Assembly: GCF_031583065.1 (NCBI RefSeq)
Contig: NZ_CP134053.1
Span: 558,001 to 622,000, forward strand
Source: Streptomyces sp. CGMCC 4.7035
Lineage (GTDB): Bacteria; Actinomycetota; Actinomycetes; Streptomycetales; Streptomycetaceae
DNA: 64,000 bases
Reading direction: 5' to 3'
This document shows positions 33,187 to 41,125 of this stretch, piece by piece (position 1 is the first letter of the stretch; the number at the start of each line of letters is the position of its first letter). The position numbers and the translations under genes are program-made. The notes below the pieces were generated by a model, which was not told the origin of the DNA, made no database searches, and saw only the letters and a list, made by a program, of their open reading frames with translations.

Positions 33187-33845
33187 GACAGGCGGTGTCC
33201 GATCCCGCGCGCCGTGTCGATCGTCAGACGGCTGCCCGCCTCGCGCAGTTTGCGGCGCAGCCGGCTCAGGTACTGGTCCAGGGTGTTGTCGCTGACCTGT
33301 GCGCCCTCGGGCCAGCCGGCCCGCACCAGGTCACGGCGGCGCACCAAGGTTCCGTCCGCTGCGGCGAGCGTGGCCAGCAGCCGGAACTCCGTCGGGGAGA
33401 GGGCGACGCGAGCCCTGTGCACGGTCATGCTGTGATCCACCGCGTCCAGGACCAGATCACCGGTTGTGGCGGCGGGCCGTGGGGCGGCCCGTCTGAGCGC
33501 GGCGCGCAGTCTGGCCGTGAGTTCGGCGAGGTGGAAGGGTTTGGCCAGGTAGTCGTCGCCCCCGGCGGAGAAGCCGGACAGGCGGTCGGTGAGCCGGTGC
33601 CGGGCGGTCAGGAAGATCACGGGGGCGAGGAAGCCGTTGGCACGCATCGCCTGGCACACGTCCCGTCCGTCCGCGTCGGGCAGGCCGACGTCCAGGACGG
33701 CCGCCGCGATGTCGGCGGTGGCGAGCCGCAGGGCGGTGGTGCCGTCGGCGGCGAGGACGGGCTCGAAGCCCTCGTCCCACAGACCCCGGCGCAGCACGTC
33801 CCGCAGGGCGTGATCGTCCTCAACAACAAGGATCTTGGAGCGCAT
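33183..33845 (-). CDS. OmpR/PhoB-family response regulator
   Basis: The 220-residue protein starts at ATG 33845 after GGAGG. The receiver has VVEDDHALRD (acidic pair), AAVLDVGLPDADG (phospho-acceptor Asp near 51) and GGDDYLAKPF (conserved Lys). The C-terminal winged helix (about 125-220) has LSPTEFRLLATLAA and DNTLDQYLSRLRRKLRE. It is co-transcribed with the kinase downstream. Possible targets are the convergent COG4705-type gene and the PAP2 gene. Confidence 0.93.
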   Translation of the reverse strand: MRSKILVVEDDHALRDVLRRGLWDEGFEPVLAADGTTALRLATADIAAAVLDVGLPDADGRDVCQAMRANGFLAPVIFLTARHRLTDRLSGFSAGGDDYLAKPFHLAELTARLRAALRRAAPRPAATTGDLVLDAVDHSMTVHRARVALSPTEFRLLATLAAADGTLVRRRDLVRAGWPEGAQVSDNTLDQYLSRLRRKLREAGSRLTIDTARGIGHRLS

Positions 33846-33977
33846 GATCCTCCGTCGGCCCTCCGGCCGTGGCCCTACCTGCGATGAACGATTCGGGCAG
33901 CCACTGGGGCATCGGCCGGCGGCACACCGCTGGGCGGCCGACGGCGGACAGCCGGCCGCGGACCACGCCACGACGGT

Positions 33978-34583
33978 TCATGAGGTCAGCAGCAGAGCAC
34001 CCAGGCGTCTGCCGGTGAGCCATCGCGCCAAGGCTTCCGACCGCCGCAGCGCCGCGAGCATCGCCACCCATGCCACCAGCCCGCCGACTATAAGACCGGC
34101 CAGGACGTCGTGCGGATAGTGTGCGCCGACCCACACGCGGGATGTCCCCATCGCCAGCGCGGCCACGACCCCGACCGCCCCGAGACGGCGCGAGACGAAC
34201 AGCAGAGCCACCGCGGCTGCGGCCGCAATGGCCGCGTGATTGCTGGGGAATGACCAGTCACCGGGCGCCGGACACGCTTCCAACGTCCGCACACGCATGC
34301 TCTGACACGGCCGGTCCTCGCGCACCGCCAGCTTCACGGCGGCGTCCACGCCGTACGCCACCACCACGACCACCGGCACCGCCAAAGCCCTCACGGCGGC
34401 GACGGCCCCCGCGTGCCTGGCCCGCCACCAGCCGACGGCTGCCAGGACGGCGAACGCCGCGAGCCCGTACGTCGACCAGGCCGAGACCGTGTCGTCCAGC
34501 CAACCGGGCGAGTGCTGCGCGAGGCGTACCACGTCCGAGTAGCCGGAGCCGTCGATGGAGGACCCGTCAAAGGCCAGGATCAC
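33978..34583 (-). CDS. PAP2-superfamily membrane phosphatase
   Basis: The 201-residue protein has six helices and the three PAP2 motifs: KLAVREDRPC (KX6RP), PSNHA (PSGH variant with Asn) and SRVWVGAHYPHDVLAG (SRX5HX3D). Such enzymes dephosphorylate lipid pyrophosphates, for example undecaprenyl pyrophosphate, on the outer face of the membrane. The start is GTG 34583 with AAAGGAA upstream. Tandem dyads at 34630-34664 lie about 50 nt upstream and may control it. Confidence 0.88.
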   Translation of the reverse strand: MILAFDGSSIDGSGYSDVVRLAQHSPGWLDDTVSAWSTYGLAAFAVLAAVGWWRARHAGAVAAVRALAVPVVVVVAYGVDAAVKLAVREDRPCQSMRVRTLEACPAPGDWSFPSNHAAIAAAAAVALLFVSRRLGAVGVVAALAMGTSRVWVGAHYPHDVLAGLIVGGLVAWVAMLAALRRSEALARWLTGRRLGALLLTS

Positions 34584-34629
34584 TTGCTTCCTTTCCTCGC
34601 GTCCGACTTGACGGGAGCGATCGACTCGA

Positions 34630-34664
34630 CAGCGAGTGACTACAGAAATGTAGACGGTCTACCG
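34630..34664. promoter_or_regulatory. Two adjacent dyads with GTAGAC half-sites
   Basis: CTACA/TGTAG (34630-34643) and GTCTAC/GTAGAC (34647-34664) form two neighbouring inverted repeats. The central GTAGACGGTCTAC (34640-34652) is itself a perfect 13-bp palindrome. The pattern of four half-sites upstream of the PAP2 gene looks like an operator for a dimeric repressor; TACA/TGTA cores recall BlaI/CopY-type sites, but no such gene is in the window. Confidence 0.6.
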
Positions 34665-34999
34665 AACTGTAGACGAACGGCGGCCGAACAGCGTTCCCGA
34701 GCGACGGCCACCGTGTGCAGGCCACCCGGGGTCACGCAGGGGGCCGACCTTGTTGGCCCACCAGCTACGCTTCCGTGCTCCTGGACGCGGGGGCATCAAT
34801 TCACGTTGCGGACGCACACGCACCTGCTGCCGTCCAGCGAGACCGCACCCGCAGGGCGATCGGCGACGCCTTCACGGAAGAAGCGGAGGTGGAAGGCAAG
34901 GAGACCGGCCCGCCGCCCAGGACACATCCGTGCCTCAGCGAAACCAATCCGCTCTCAATGTGCCCTGGGGGTCGGACGGCTCCATCCGCCACATGGCGA
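34665..34999. other. Unassigned intergenic stretch
   Basis: Between the PAP2 control region and the hairpin at 35000-35023 I see no gene, RNA or repeat that I can name. Short open frames are present on the forward strand, but they lack ribosome sites and recognisable sequence. Confidence 0.4.
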
Positions 35000-35023
35000 G
35001 GGCGGGGTCCGAAAACCCCGCCC
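35000..35023 (-). terminator. Hairpin terminator downstream of the conserved small protein
   Basis: GGGCGGGGT and ACCCCGCCC form a perfect 9-bp stem with a 6-nt loop, 20 nt beyond the stop of the reverse-strand gene at 35044. Confidence 0.75.
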
Positions 35024-35043
35024 GCTACCCATGAAACCCCAAC

Positions 35044-35481
35044 TCAGGGCCAAACCAGGCAATAAGGCTGATGCCCCGCCTCATGCAACCGATGGCTGAA
35101 GTCCTGCCATTCGTGCAGCAATTGGTACACATTGAAGGCATCCCGCGGCCCACCCCGGTCCGGCACCGTCGACCAGATGAACGCCGCCGCGCCCACCTGC
35201 TCCTCGCCGATGCCCCGCAGCGGGTCCACGGCCGTCATGGGGAGTTTGACCACCGCGTAGTCGGGGTGCAGGACCACCAGTTCCAGCGGCGGGACCTTGT
35301 GCAGCGGGACGCCCTCGATGCCCGTGAGGACCATCGCCGCCATCGTCTCCGGCTTGATCTTGGTGAACATGCCGCCCATGCCGAGCTCGTCGCCGCCGAG
35401 TTCCTCGGGGCGCATCGAGATCGGGACGCGGGCCGCCGTCGCGCCGTCCGGCGCGCCGAAGTATTTGTACGTCACCCCCAC
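35044..35481 (-). CDS. Conserved Streptomyces protein of unknown function
   Basis: The conserved core is about 143-145 residues, from VTYKYFGAPDGATAARVP to QPYCLVWP. I place the start at GTG 35481 with GGTGG upstream; GTG 35475 is equally possible. The frame stays open upstream to ATG 36018 through a low-complexity collagen-like stretch (described separately). The core is soluble, with mixed alpha/beta character, one Cys, and no motif I can tie to a reaction. I remember near-identical small proteins next to hemL in other Streptomyces. It is divergent from hemL. Confidence 0.65.
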   Translation of the reverse strand: MGVTYKYFGAPDGATAARVPISMRPEELGGDELGMGGMFTKIKPETMAAMVLTGIEGVPLHKVPPLELVVLHPDYAVVKLPMTAVDPLRGIGEEQVGAAAFIWSTVPDRGGPRDAFNVYQLLHEWQDFSHRLHEAGHQPYCLVWP

Positions 35482-36018
35482 CCGACCACCATTCCCGCTT
35501 CCTGCACTGAGTCGGTCGATCGTACGGTCCCTGCGTTCCCTGCGCTCTCTACGGTCCATACGCTCCATACGCGCCGCCCGGCCGATTCGCTCAGGCTCAT
35601 CCCGCGAGCTCTGGGAGTTCTGTGGGCTTTCAGAGCCGCTGGAACTGCTGGAGCCGCTGGAGCCGCCGGAGCCGCTCGAACTGCTGGAACCCCGGAAGCT
35701 CCTGGAGCCCGCAGGGCCCGTAGGCCCCGGAGTACCTGCAGAGCCCATAGGGCCCGGAGCACCAGAAGAGCCCATAGGCCCCGGAGCGCCGGACGAGCCC
35801 GTAGAGCCCGTAGCTCCCGTACCGCTCTCCGGTCCCTGTGCGTCCTGCCGGCCCGAGCCCTGTGAGCCGCGTGAACCATACGGTTCGTGCGCCTCGTGCG
35901 GCCCGGGCGTCCGACGTGTATCGGTCGTCTCCTCCGCGTCGCGCCGGTGCCTTCCCCGCCGGGCACGCCGAGGACCCAGATCATCGGTCCCCTCGCCCAG
36001 TCCGCCACCGCGATGCAT
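35482..36018 (-). other. In-frame collagen-like N-terminal extension (open frame)
   Basis: The reading frame of the conserved protein continues for 179 codons to ATG 36018. It encodes a charged segment, 13 glycines spaced three residues apart (Gly-X-Y, with GSSGAPGPM duplicated), a Ser/Gly run and an Arg/Asp/Glu-rich linker. A second reverse frame (from 36026) is also open and has higher third-position GC at its beginning. Whether the extension is translated is undecided. Confidence 0.4.
35632..35823. repeat. Repetitive tract coding Gly-X-Y and Ser/Gly runs
   Basis: The DNA here is built from degenerate 9-bp units. Read on the reverse strand it gives collagen-like Gly-X-Y and Ser/Gly runs; on the forward strand it gives Glu-Pro-Leu runs. 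A 27-bp block coding GSSGAPGPM occurs twice in tandem. Confidence 0.8.
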
Positions 36019-36157
36019 ATCTCCACCCGACTGCTTTTCTAGGACGCGTGGCCCCCGCCGCGCAACCCGATCATCGTGTCAGTGACCTCCCCCACGGCCG
36101 CCCGCCGAAACGTGCGTTGAAACACCTGTCCGCAGGATCTTCGCGGCCTCTGACACC

Positions 36158-37477
36158 ATGGCTAGTGTGAGCTATCCGTACGAAGCCCCAGTTTCGCAGA
36201 CTCTCTTCGAGCGCGCGTCGGCCGTCACGCCCGGCGGCGTGAACTCTCCCGTGCGCGCCTTCCGCGCCGTGGGCGGTACGCCCCGGTTCATGGTGTCCGG
36301 TGGCGGTCCCTATCTGACCGACGCCGATGGGCGTGATTATGTCGATCTTGTATGTTCCTGGGGGCCCATGATCCTTGGGCACTCCCACCCCGATGTGATC
36401 GCCGCCGTCCAGGAGGCCGTCTCCCGCGGTACCTCCTTCGGTACGCCCGGTGAGGGCGAGGTCGCGCTCGCCGAGGAGATCGTCGCGCGGGTCGAGCCCG
36501 TCGAGCAGGTGCGGCTCGTGTCCAGTGGGACCGAGGCCACCATGTCGGCGATCCGGCTCGCCCGCGGGTTCACCCGGCGGTCCAAGGTGATCAAGTTCGC
36601 CGGGTGTTACCACGGCCATGTGGACTCACTGCTGGCCGCGGCCGGGTCCGGCGTCGCCACCTTCGCGCTGCCCGACACCCCCGGTGTCACCGGTGCCCAG
36701 GCCGGCGACACCATCGTCCTGCCCTACAACGACCTCGACGCCGTCCGCGCCGCCTTCGCCGCCCACCCCGGCGAGATCGCCTGTGTGATCACCGAGGCCT
36801 CGCCCGGGAACATGGGCGTCGTGCCGCCGATGCCCGGGTTCAACCAGGGGCTCAAGGATCTTTGCAGGGAGAACGGGGCCCTTTACATCTCCGACGAGGT
36901 CATGACCGGGTTCCGCACCAGCCGTGCCGGGTGGTTCGGGATCGACGGGGTCACGCCCGATCTCATGACCTTCGGCAAGGTCATGGGCGGTGGGTTCCCC
37001 GCCGCCGCCTTCGGGGGGCGCGCGGACGTCATGGCGCACCTCGCCCCGGCCGGGCCCGTCTACCAGGCCGGCACCCTCTCCGGGAACCCGATCGCCACCG
37101 CCGCCGGGCTCGCCCAGCTGCGGCTCCTCGACGACGCCGCGTACGAGAAGGTCGACGCCGTGGCCGACGAGATCCGTACGCTCGTGACGGACGCGCTCAG
37201 CAAGGAGGGGGTAGCCCATCAGCTGCAGAGCGCCTCCAACATGTTCTCCGTGTTCTTCATCGACCGGCCGGTGCGGAACTACGAGGACGCCAAGGCGCAG
37301 GAGTCCTTCCGGTTCACCGCCTTCTTCCACTCCCTCCTCTCCCAGGGCGTCTACCTGCCGCCCTCCTCCTTCGAGTCCTGGTTCGTCTCCACGGCCCACG
37401 ACGAGCGGGCGATCCAGCGCATCGCCGACGCCCTTCCGGCGGCGGCCCGGGCAGCAGCGGAGGCCACGGCAGCATGA
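36158..37477 (+). CDS. hemL: Glutamate-1-semialdehyde 2,1-aminomutase
   Basis: The 439-residue PLP enzyme converts glutamate-1-semialdehyde to 5-aminolevulinate in the C5 haem pathway. Family marks are [15 protein letters not shown] near the N-terminus, FVD-type active-site segment [39 protein letters not shown], and [17 protein letters not shown] with the Schiff-base Lys near 273, then GTLSGNPIA. Length is normal. ATG 36158 lacks a strong ribosome site; GTG 36167 is an alternative. It overlaps the histidine phosphatase gene by 4 nt and sits upstream of the cytochrome c maturation genes. Confidence 0.97.
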   Translation: MASVSYPYEAPVSQTLFERASAVTPGGVNSPVRAFRAVGGTPRFMVSGGGPYLTDADGRDYVDLVCSWGPMILGHSHPDVIAAVQEAVSRGTSFGTPGEGEVALAEEIVARVEPVEQVRLVSSGTEATMSAIRLARGFTRRSKVIKFAGCYHGHVDSLLAAAGSGVATFALPDTPGVTGAQAGDTIVLPYNDLDAVRAAFAAHPGEIACVITEASPGNMGVVPPMPGFNQGLKDLCRENGALYISDEVMTGFRTSRAGWFGIDGVTPDLMTFGKVMGGGFPAAAFGGRADVMAHLAPAGPVYQAGTLSGNPIATAAGLAQLRLLDDAAYEKVDAVADEIRTLVTDALSKEGVAHQLQSASNMFSVFFIDRPVRNYEDAKAQESFRFTAFFHSLLSQGVYLPPSSFESWFVSTAHDERAIQRIADALPAAARAAAEATAA

Positions 37478-38148
37478 GTGACATCACCGTCGTCCACCTG
37501 ATGAGGCACGGCGAGGTCGCCAACCCGGAGGGGATCCTGTACGGGCGGCTGCCCGGCTACCACCTCTCCGAGCTCGGCCGACAGATGGCCGAGCGGGTCG
37601 CCGAGCACCTCTCGACCCGCGACATCACGCATGTCGTGTCCTCCCCGCTGGAGCGGGCGCAGGAGACGGCCACCCCGATCGCCAAGGTGCATGGGCTCGA
37701 CCTCGCCACCGACGAGCGGCTCATCGAGGCCGACAACGTGTTCCAGGGCAAGACCTTCGGGGTCGGGGACGGGGCGCTGCGGCGGCCCGAGAACTGGAAG
37801 CACCTCGTCAACCCGTTCAAGCCGTCCTGGGGCGAGCCGTACATGGAGCAGGTCGTACGGATGACGGCGGCGCTGGACGCCGCCAAGGACGCGGCGCGCG
37901 GGCACGAGGCCGTGTGTGTCAGTCACCAGTTGCCGATCTGGATCGTGCGCAGCTTCGTGGAGAAGCGGCGGCTGTGGCACGACCCGCGCAAGCGGCAGTG
38001 CACGCTCGCCTCCCTGACCACGTTCACCTATCAGGGCGACAAGATCGTGTCCGTGGGGTACACCGAACCGGCCCGGGATCTGGTGCCGGCTCATCTCCTC
38101 GCGGGCGCCAAGCCGGTGAAGGGGAAGGACAAGGCGTTCGGCGCGTGA
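37474..38148 (+). CDS. Histidine phosphatase (phosphoglycerate-mutase-like)
   Basis: The 224-residue protein has the catalytic LMRHGEV motif at 9-15 and a second His in CVSHQLP near 150, with [11 protein letters not shown] between them. It belongs to the histidine phosphatase superfamily and is probably a phosphatase rather than a glycolytic mutase. Its ATG overlaps the hemL stop (ATGA), so the two are translationally coupled, although a role in haem synthesis is not established. The C-terminus is basic ([12 protein letters not shown]). Confidence 0.9.
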   Translation: MSDITVVHLMRHGEVANPEGILYGRLPGYHLSELGRQMAERVAEHLSTRDITHVVSSPLERAQETATPIAKVHGLDLATDERLIEADNVFQGKTFGVGDGALRRPENWKHLVNPFKPSWGEPYMEQVVRMTAALDAAKDAARGHEAVCVSHQLPIWIVRSFVEKRRLWHDPRKRQCTLASLTTFTYQGDKIVSVGYTEPARDLVPAHLLAGAKPVKGKDKAFGA

Positions 38149-38257
38149 GTGGCTCGTAGGTGCCGCACGTCTTACGCCATGGTGTGCGGTTCGTCACAAG
38201 ACGTATTCAGTCCTGTCAAGTGACCGTATCTTCGTAAAATCCGTTCCATAGCTGTCA

Positions 38258-38313
38258 GTTCCGCGGAACCTATGTTTCCGTTGTGCCCTCTCATTGTGTG
38301 ACCAGTGAGAGGG
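38258..38313 (+). promoter_or_regulatory. Palindrome and ribosome-site hairpin before the lipoprotein gene
   Basis: GTTCCGCGGAAC (38258-38269) is a perfect 12-bp palindrome. Farther on, CCCTCTCA (38286-38293) pairs with TGAGAGGG (38306-38313). The second arm contains the GAGAGGG that would serve a start at 38323, so folding could hide a ribosome site. Confidence 0.45.
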
Positions 38314-38334
38314 CGCGATGAAATGGGGACGGGA

Positions 38335-39648
38335 ATGCGGGACTTCAGCCGACGGGGACTGATCGGGCTCGGCGCGGGTGCGGCGGCGGCCATGGGACTT
38401 GCCGCGTGCGGTACCCAGCAGGAGGACGGTTCGGGCCCCGGGCATGGTTCCGGCGGGAAGACCCCGGGGACGTCCGGCAGCCCCAAGCCCACCGCGCGTC
38501 CGATCGGTGACGGCTCCACCGCCCACACCGGCAAGCAGCCGAACCAGCCGGGCAAGCCGGTGCCCCTGGAGCCCGGTCAGACCCCGCCGCAGTTCGTCAT
38601 CTTCTCCTGGGACGGCGCCGGAGAGGTCGGCAACGGGCTCTTCCCGCGCTTTCTCGACCTCGCCAAAGCGCACGGCGCGCACATGACCTTCTTCCTCTCC
38701 GGGCTCTATCTGCTGCCCGAGTCGAAGAAGCGCAAGTACCTTCCGCCGAACAACGCGCCGGGCGCCTCCGACATCGGCTACCTGACGGACGACCACATCA
38801 AGGCCACCCTGCAGAACGTCCGCCGTGCCTGGCTGGAGGGTCACGAGATAGGCACCCACTTCAACGGCCACTTCTGCGGCGAGGCCCATGGCTCGGTCAA
38901 GTGGTGGACGCCCAAGCAGTGGCGCAGTGAGATCGACCAGGCCAAGGCCTTCGTCAAGGAGTGGCGTACCAACACCGGGTGGACCGATCTGCCGTCGCTT
39001 CCCTTCGACTACGACAAGGAGCTGGTCGGCGCCCGCACGCCCTGCCTGCTCGGCCAGTCCAACCTGCTGCCCACCGCCCGCGAGCTGGGCTGGCGTTACG
39101 ACGCGTCCTCCTCCGGCGGCCTGCAGATCTGGCCGCAGAAGAAGCAGGGCATATGGGATCTGCCCCTCCAGCAGATCCCGTTCCCGGGGCACAGCTTCGA
39201 GGTGCTCTCGATGGACTACAACATCCTCGCCAACCAGTCGCTCAACACGACGAAGGCGCCCTCGTACAACTACCCGGGCTGGCGCACGCAGGCGACGAAC
39301 GCCTACATAAGCGGCTTCAAGCGGGCGTACGAGACAAATCGCGCACCTTTCTTCATAGGTAACCACTTCGAGCACTGGAACGGCGGCATCTACATGGACG
39401 CCGTCGAAGCGGCGCTCAAGCACATAGCCCGTGAGAAGGAGAAGGGCGAAGACGTGCGAATCGTCTCCTTCCGGCAGTTCGTGGACTGGCTCGACGTACA
39501 GCGGCCCGAGGTCCTGAACAAGCTGCGGACCCTGGGTGTGGGGCAGCAGCCGGCCGGCGGGTGGAAGACGTTCCTCGCGGACACCGGCAAGGCGGGCACC
39601 GGCAAGGCGGGGTCCAGCGCCTCCGGCGCCTCCGCAAACGGCGCCTGA
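38335..39648 (+). CDS. Tat-type lipoprotein with polysaccharide-deacetylase-like fold
   Basis: The protein has about 437 residues from ATG 38335 (ATG 38323 also in frame). The signal peptide has twin arginines (FSRRGLIGLGAG) and a lipobox GLAACG, so it is exported and lipidated. A Pro/Lys/Gly linker (about 25-80) leads to a NodB-like domain with FVIFSWDGAGE, MTFFLSGLYLLP, EGHEIGTHFNGHFCG (the metal-His motif HxNxHxC), PFDYDKELVGAR and FFIGNHFEHWN. It probably acts on wall or surface polysaccharide. It lies between the histidine phosphatase and the TlpA gene, in the order I remember from other Streptomyces. Confidence 0.82.
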   Translation: MRDFSRRGLIGLGAGAAAAMGLAACGTQQEDGSGPGHGSGGKTPGTSGSPKPTARPIGDGSTAHTGKQPNQPGKPVPLEPGQTPPQFVIFSWDGAGEVGNGLFPRFLDLAKAHGAHMTFFLSGLYLLPESKKRKYLPPNNAPGASDIGYLTDDHIKATLQNVRRAWLEGHEIGTHFNGHFCGEAHGSVKWWTPKQWRSEIDQAKAFVKEWRTNTGWTDLPSLPFDYDKELVGARTPCLLGQSNLLPTARELGWRYDASSSGGLQIWPQKKQGIWDLPLQQIPFPGHSFEVLSMDYNILANQSLNTTKAPSYNYPGWRTQATNAYISGFKRAYETNRAPFFIGNHFEHWNGGIYMDAVEAALKHIAREKEKGEDVRIVSFRQFVDWLDVQRPEVLNKLRTLGVGQQPAGGWKTFLADTGKAGTGKAGSSASGASANGA

Positions 39649-39714
39649 AAAGCGGGTTTCCGCCCGCAAGGGGGGTGCGCAAGATCCTCGGAACGGACAT
39701 GCGAAACTTTTCAC

Positions 39715-40350
39715 ATGAGTGCCGCCTGCCGCGCCCCCCAGCGCCTGAACCGCACCCGTAGCCGCAGCCGCCGCCGCGCCGTCCTGGCCACCGCCGGGGC
39801 CGCCGTCGCGGCGCTGGCCCTGTCCGCCTGCGGGTCCGGCGGCACCTCCGGGGGTTCCGGCAGAACAGGTTTCATCACCGGCAAGGACGGCATCGCGACC
39901 GTCAAGAAGGGCGAGCGGGACGCCGCCCCCGACCTGTCCGGCACCACGATCGACGGCAAGAAGCTCGACGTCGCCGACTACAAGGGCAAGGTCGTCGTCA
40001 TCAACGTCTGGGGCTCCTGGTGCCCGCCGTGCCGCGCCGAGGCGGCGAACTTCGTCAAGGTCGCGGCGGACACCGCGAGCAAGGGCGTCCAGTTCGTCGG
40101 CATCAACACCCGCGACACCAGCACGGAACCGGCCCGCGCCTTCGAGAAGCAGTACGGGGTCACGTACCCGAGCCTGTACGACCCGTCGGGCAAGCTGATG
40201 CTCCGCTTCAAGGCGGGCACGCTCAACCCGCAGGCGATCCCCTCCACGCTGATCATCGACCGGGACGGGAAGATCGCCGCGCGCACGCTCCAGGCCCTCA
40301 GCGAGGAGAAGCTGCGCGGAATGCTCGCCCCGGTCCTCGCGGAGAAGTGA
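39715..40350 (+). CDS. TlpA/ResA-type thiol-disulfide oxidoreductase lipoprotein
   Basis: The 211-residue protein has a basic N-terminus, a signal helix and lipobox LSAC with Cys39. The thioredoxin-like domain has the active site WCPPC (Cys103, Cys106) and the cis-Pro loop AIPSTLIID. It should keep apocytochrome c CXXCH cysteines reduced outside the membrane before haem attachment. It starts a tight cluster with ccdA, resB and ccsB: only 1 nt separates its stop from the ccdA start. Confidence 0.93.
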   Translation: MSAACRAPQRLNRTRSRSRRRAVLATAGAAVAALALSACGSGGTSGGSGRTGFITGKDGIATVKKGERDAAPDLSGTTIDGKKLDVADYKGKVVVINVWGSWCPPCRAEAANFVKVAADTASKGVQFVGINTRDTSTEPARAFEKQYGVTYPSLYDPSGKLMLRFKAGTLNPQAIPSTLIIDRDGKIAARTLQALSEEKLRGMLAPVLAEK

Positions 40351-40351
40351 C

Positions 40352-41122
40352 GTGACCGGAGTGTCCACGCTCGCCGCCACGGGCTACAACGGCACGGTAC
40401 TCAACGGCGCCCTGCTGGTCGCCCTGCCCATCGCCCTGCTCGGCGGCCTCGTCTCCTTCTTCTCCCCGTGCGTCCTGCCGCTCGTCCCCGGCTATCTGTC
40501 GTACGTCACCGGGGTGACCGGCACCGACCTGGCCGAGGCCCGGCGCGGGCGGATGGTCGCGGGTGCCTCCCTCTTCGTGCTCGGCTTCACCGCCGTGTTC
40601 GTCTCCACCGGGGCGCTGTTCGGCTCCTTCGGCTCGACGTTGCAGGAGCACAGGGACGTCCTGTCCAAGGTGCTGGGCGCGCTCATGGTCCTCATGGGTG
40701 TCTTCTTCATGGGGCTGATGCCCTGGCTCACCCAGCGCGAGTTCCGCGTCCACAAGCGGCCCGTGACCGGGCTGATCGGCGCCCCCCTGCTGGGCGCGCT
40801 GTTCGGGATCGGCTGGACCCCGTGCATCGGACCGACCCTCTCCTCCGTGCTGATCCTCTCCTCCGACCAGGGCAGCGCGGGCCGTGGGGCCATACTGACG
40901 GTCGCGTACTGCCTCGGCCTCGGCCTCCCCTTCGTGCTCGCCGCCGTCGCCTTCCGCAAGGCGCTCGGCGCGTTCAGCTGGGTCAAGCGGCACTACGCCT
41001 GGGTGATGCGCATCGGGGGCGGCATGATGATCGCGACCGGCCTGCTGCTGCTGACCGGCGCCTGGGACGGCATCGTGCAGCAGATGCAGAGCTGGTCCAA
41101 CGGCTACTCGGTGGGGATCTGA
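40352..41122 (+). CDS. ccdA: CcdA-type cytochrome c biogenesis membrane protein
   Basis: The 256-residue protein has six helices. The two reactive Cys sit in SPCVLPLVPGYLSYVTG (helix 1) and GWTPCIGPTLSSVL (helix 4), a pseudo-symmetric pair that passes electrons from cytoplasmic thioredoxin to the outer ResA/TlpA protein. Length and layout are standard. It is directly between tlpA and resB. Confidence 0.95.
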   Translation: MTGVSTLAATGYNGTVLNGALLVALPIALLGGLVSFFSPCVLPLVPGYLSYVTGVTGTDLAEARRGRMVAGASLFVLGFTAVFVSTGALFGSFGSTLQEHRDVLSKVLGALMVLMGVFFMGLMPWLTQREFRVHKRPVTGLIGAPLLGALFGIGWTPCIGPTLSSVLILSSDQGSAGRGAILTVAYCLGLGLPFVLAAVAFRKALGAFSWVKRHYAWVMRIGGGMMIATGLLLLTGAWDGIVQQMQSWSNGYSVGI

Positions 41123-41125
41123 TCC

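Noticed and set aside
34690..35043. Possible transposase or integrase remnant in the gap before the conserved small protein
   Set aside because: No conserved catalytic motif, terminal inverted repeats or target duplication could be found.
36604..37476. Arg-rich forward frame overlapping hemL upstream of the histidine phosphatase start
   Set aside because: It is only the open continuation of the phosphatase frame through hemL; the true start is ATG 37474.
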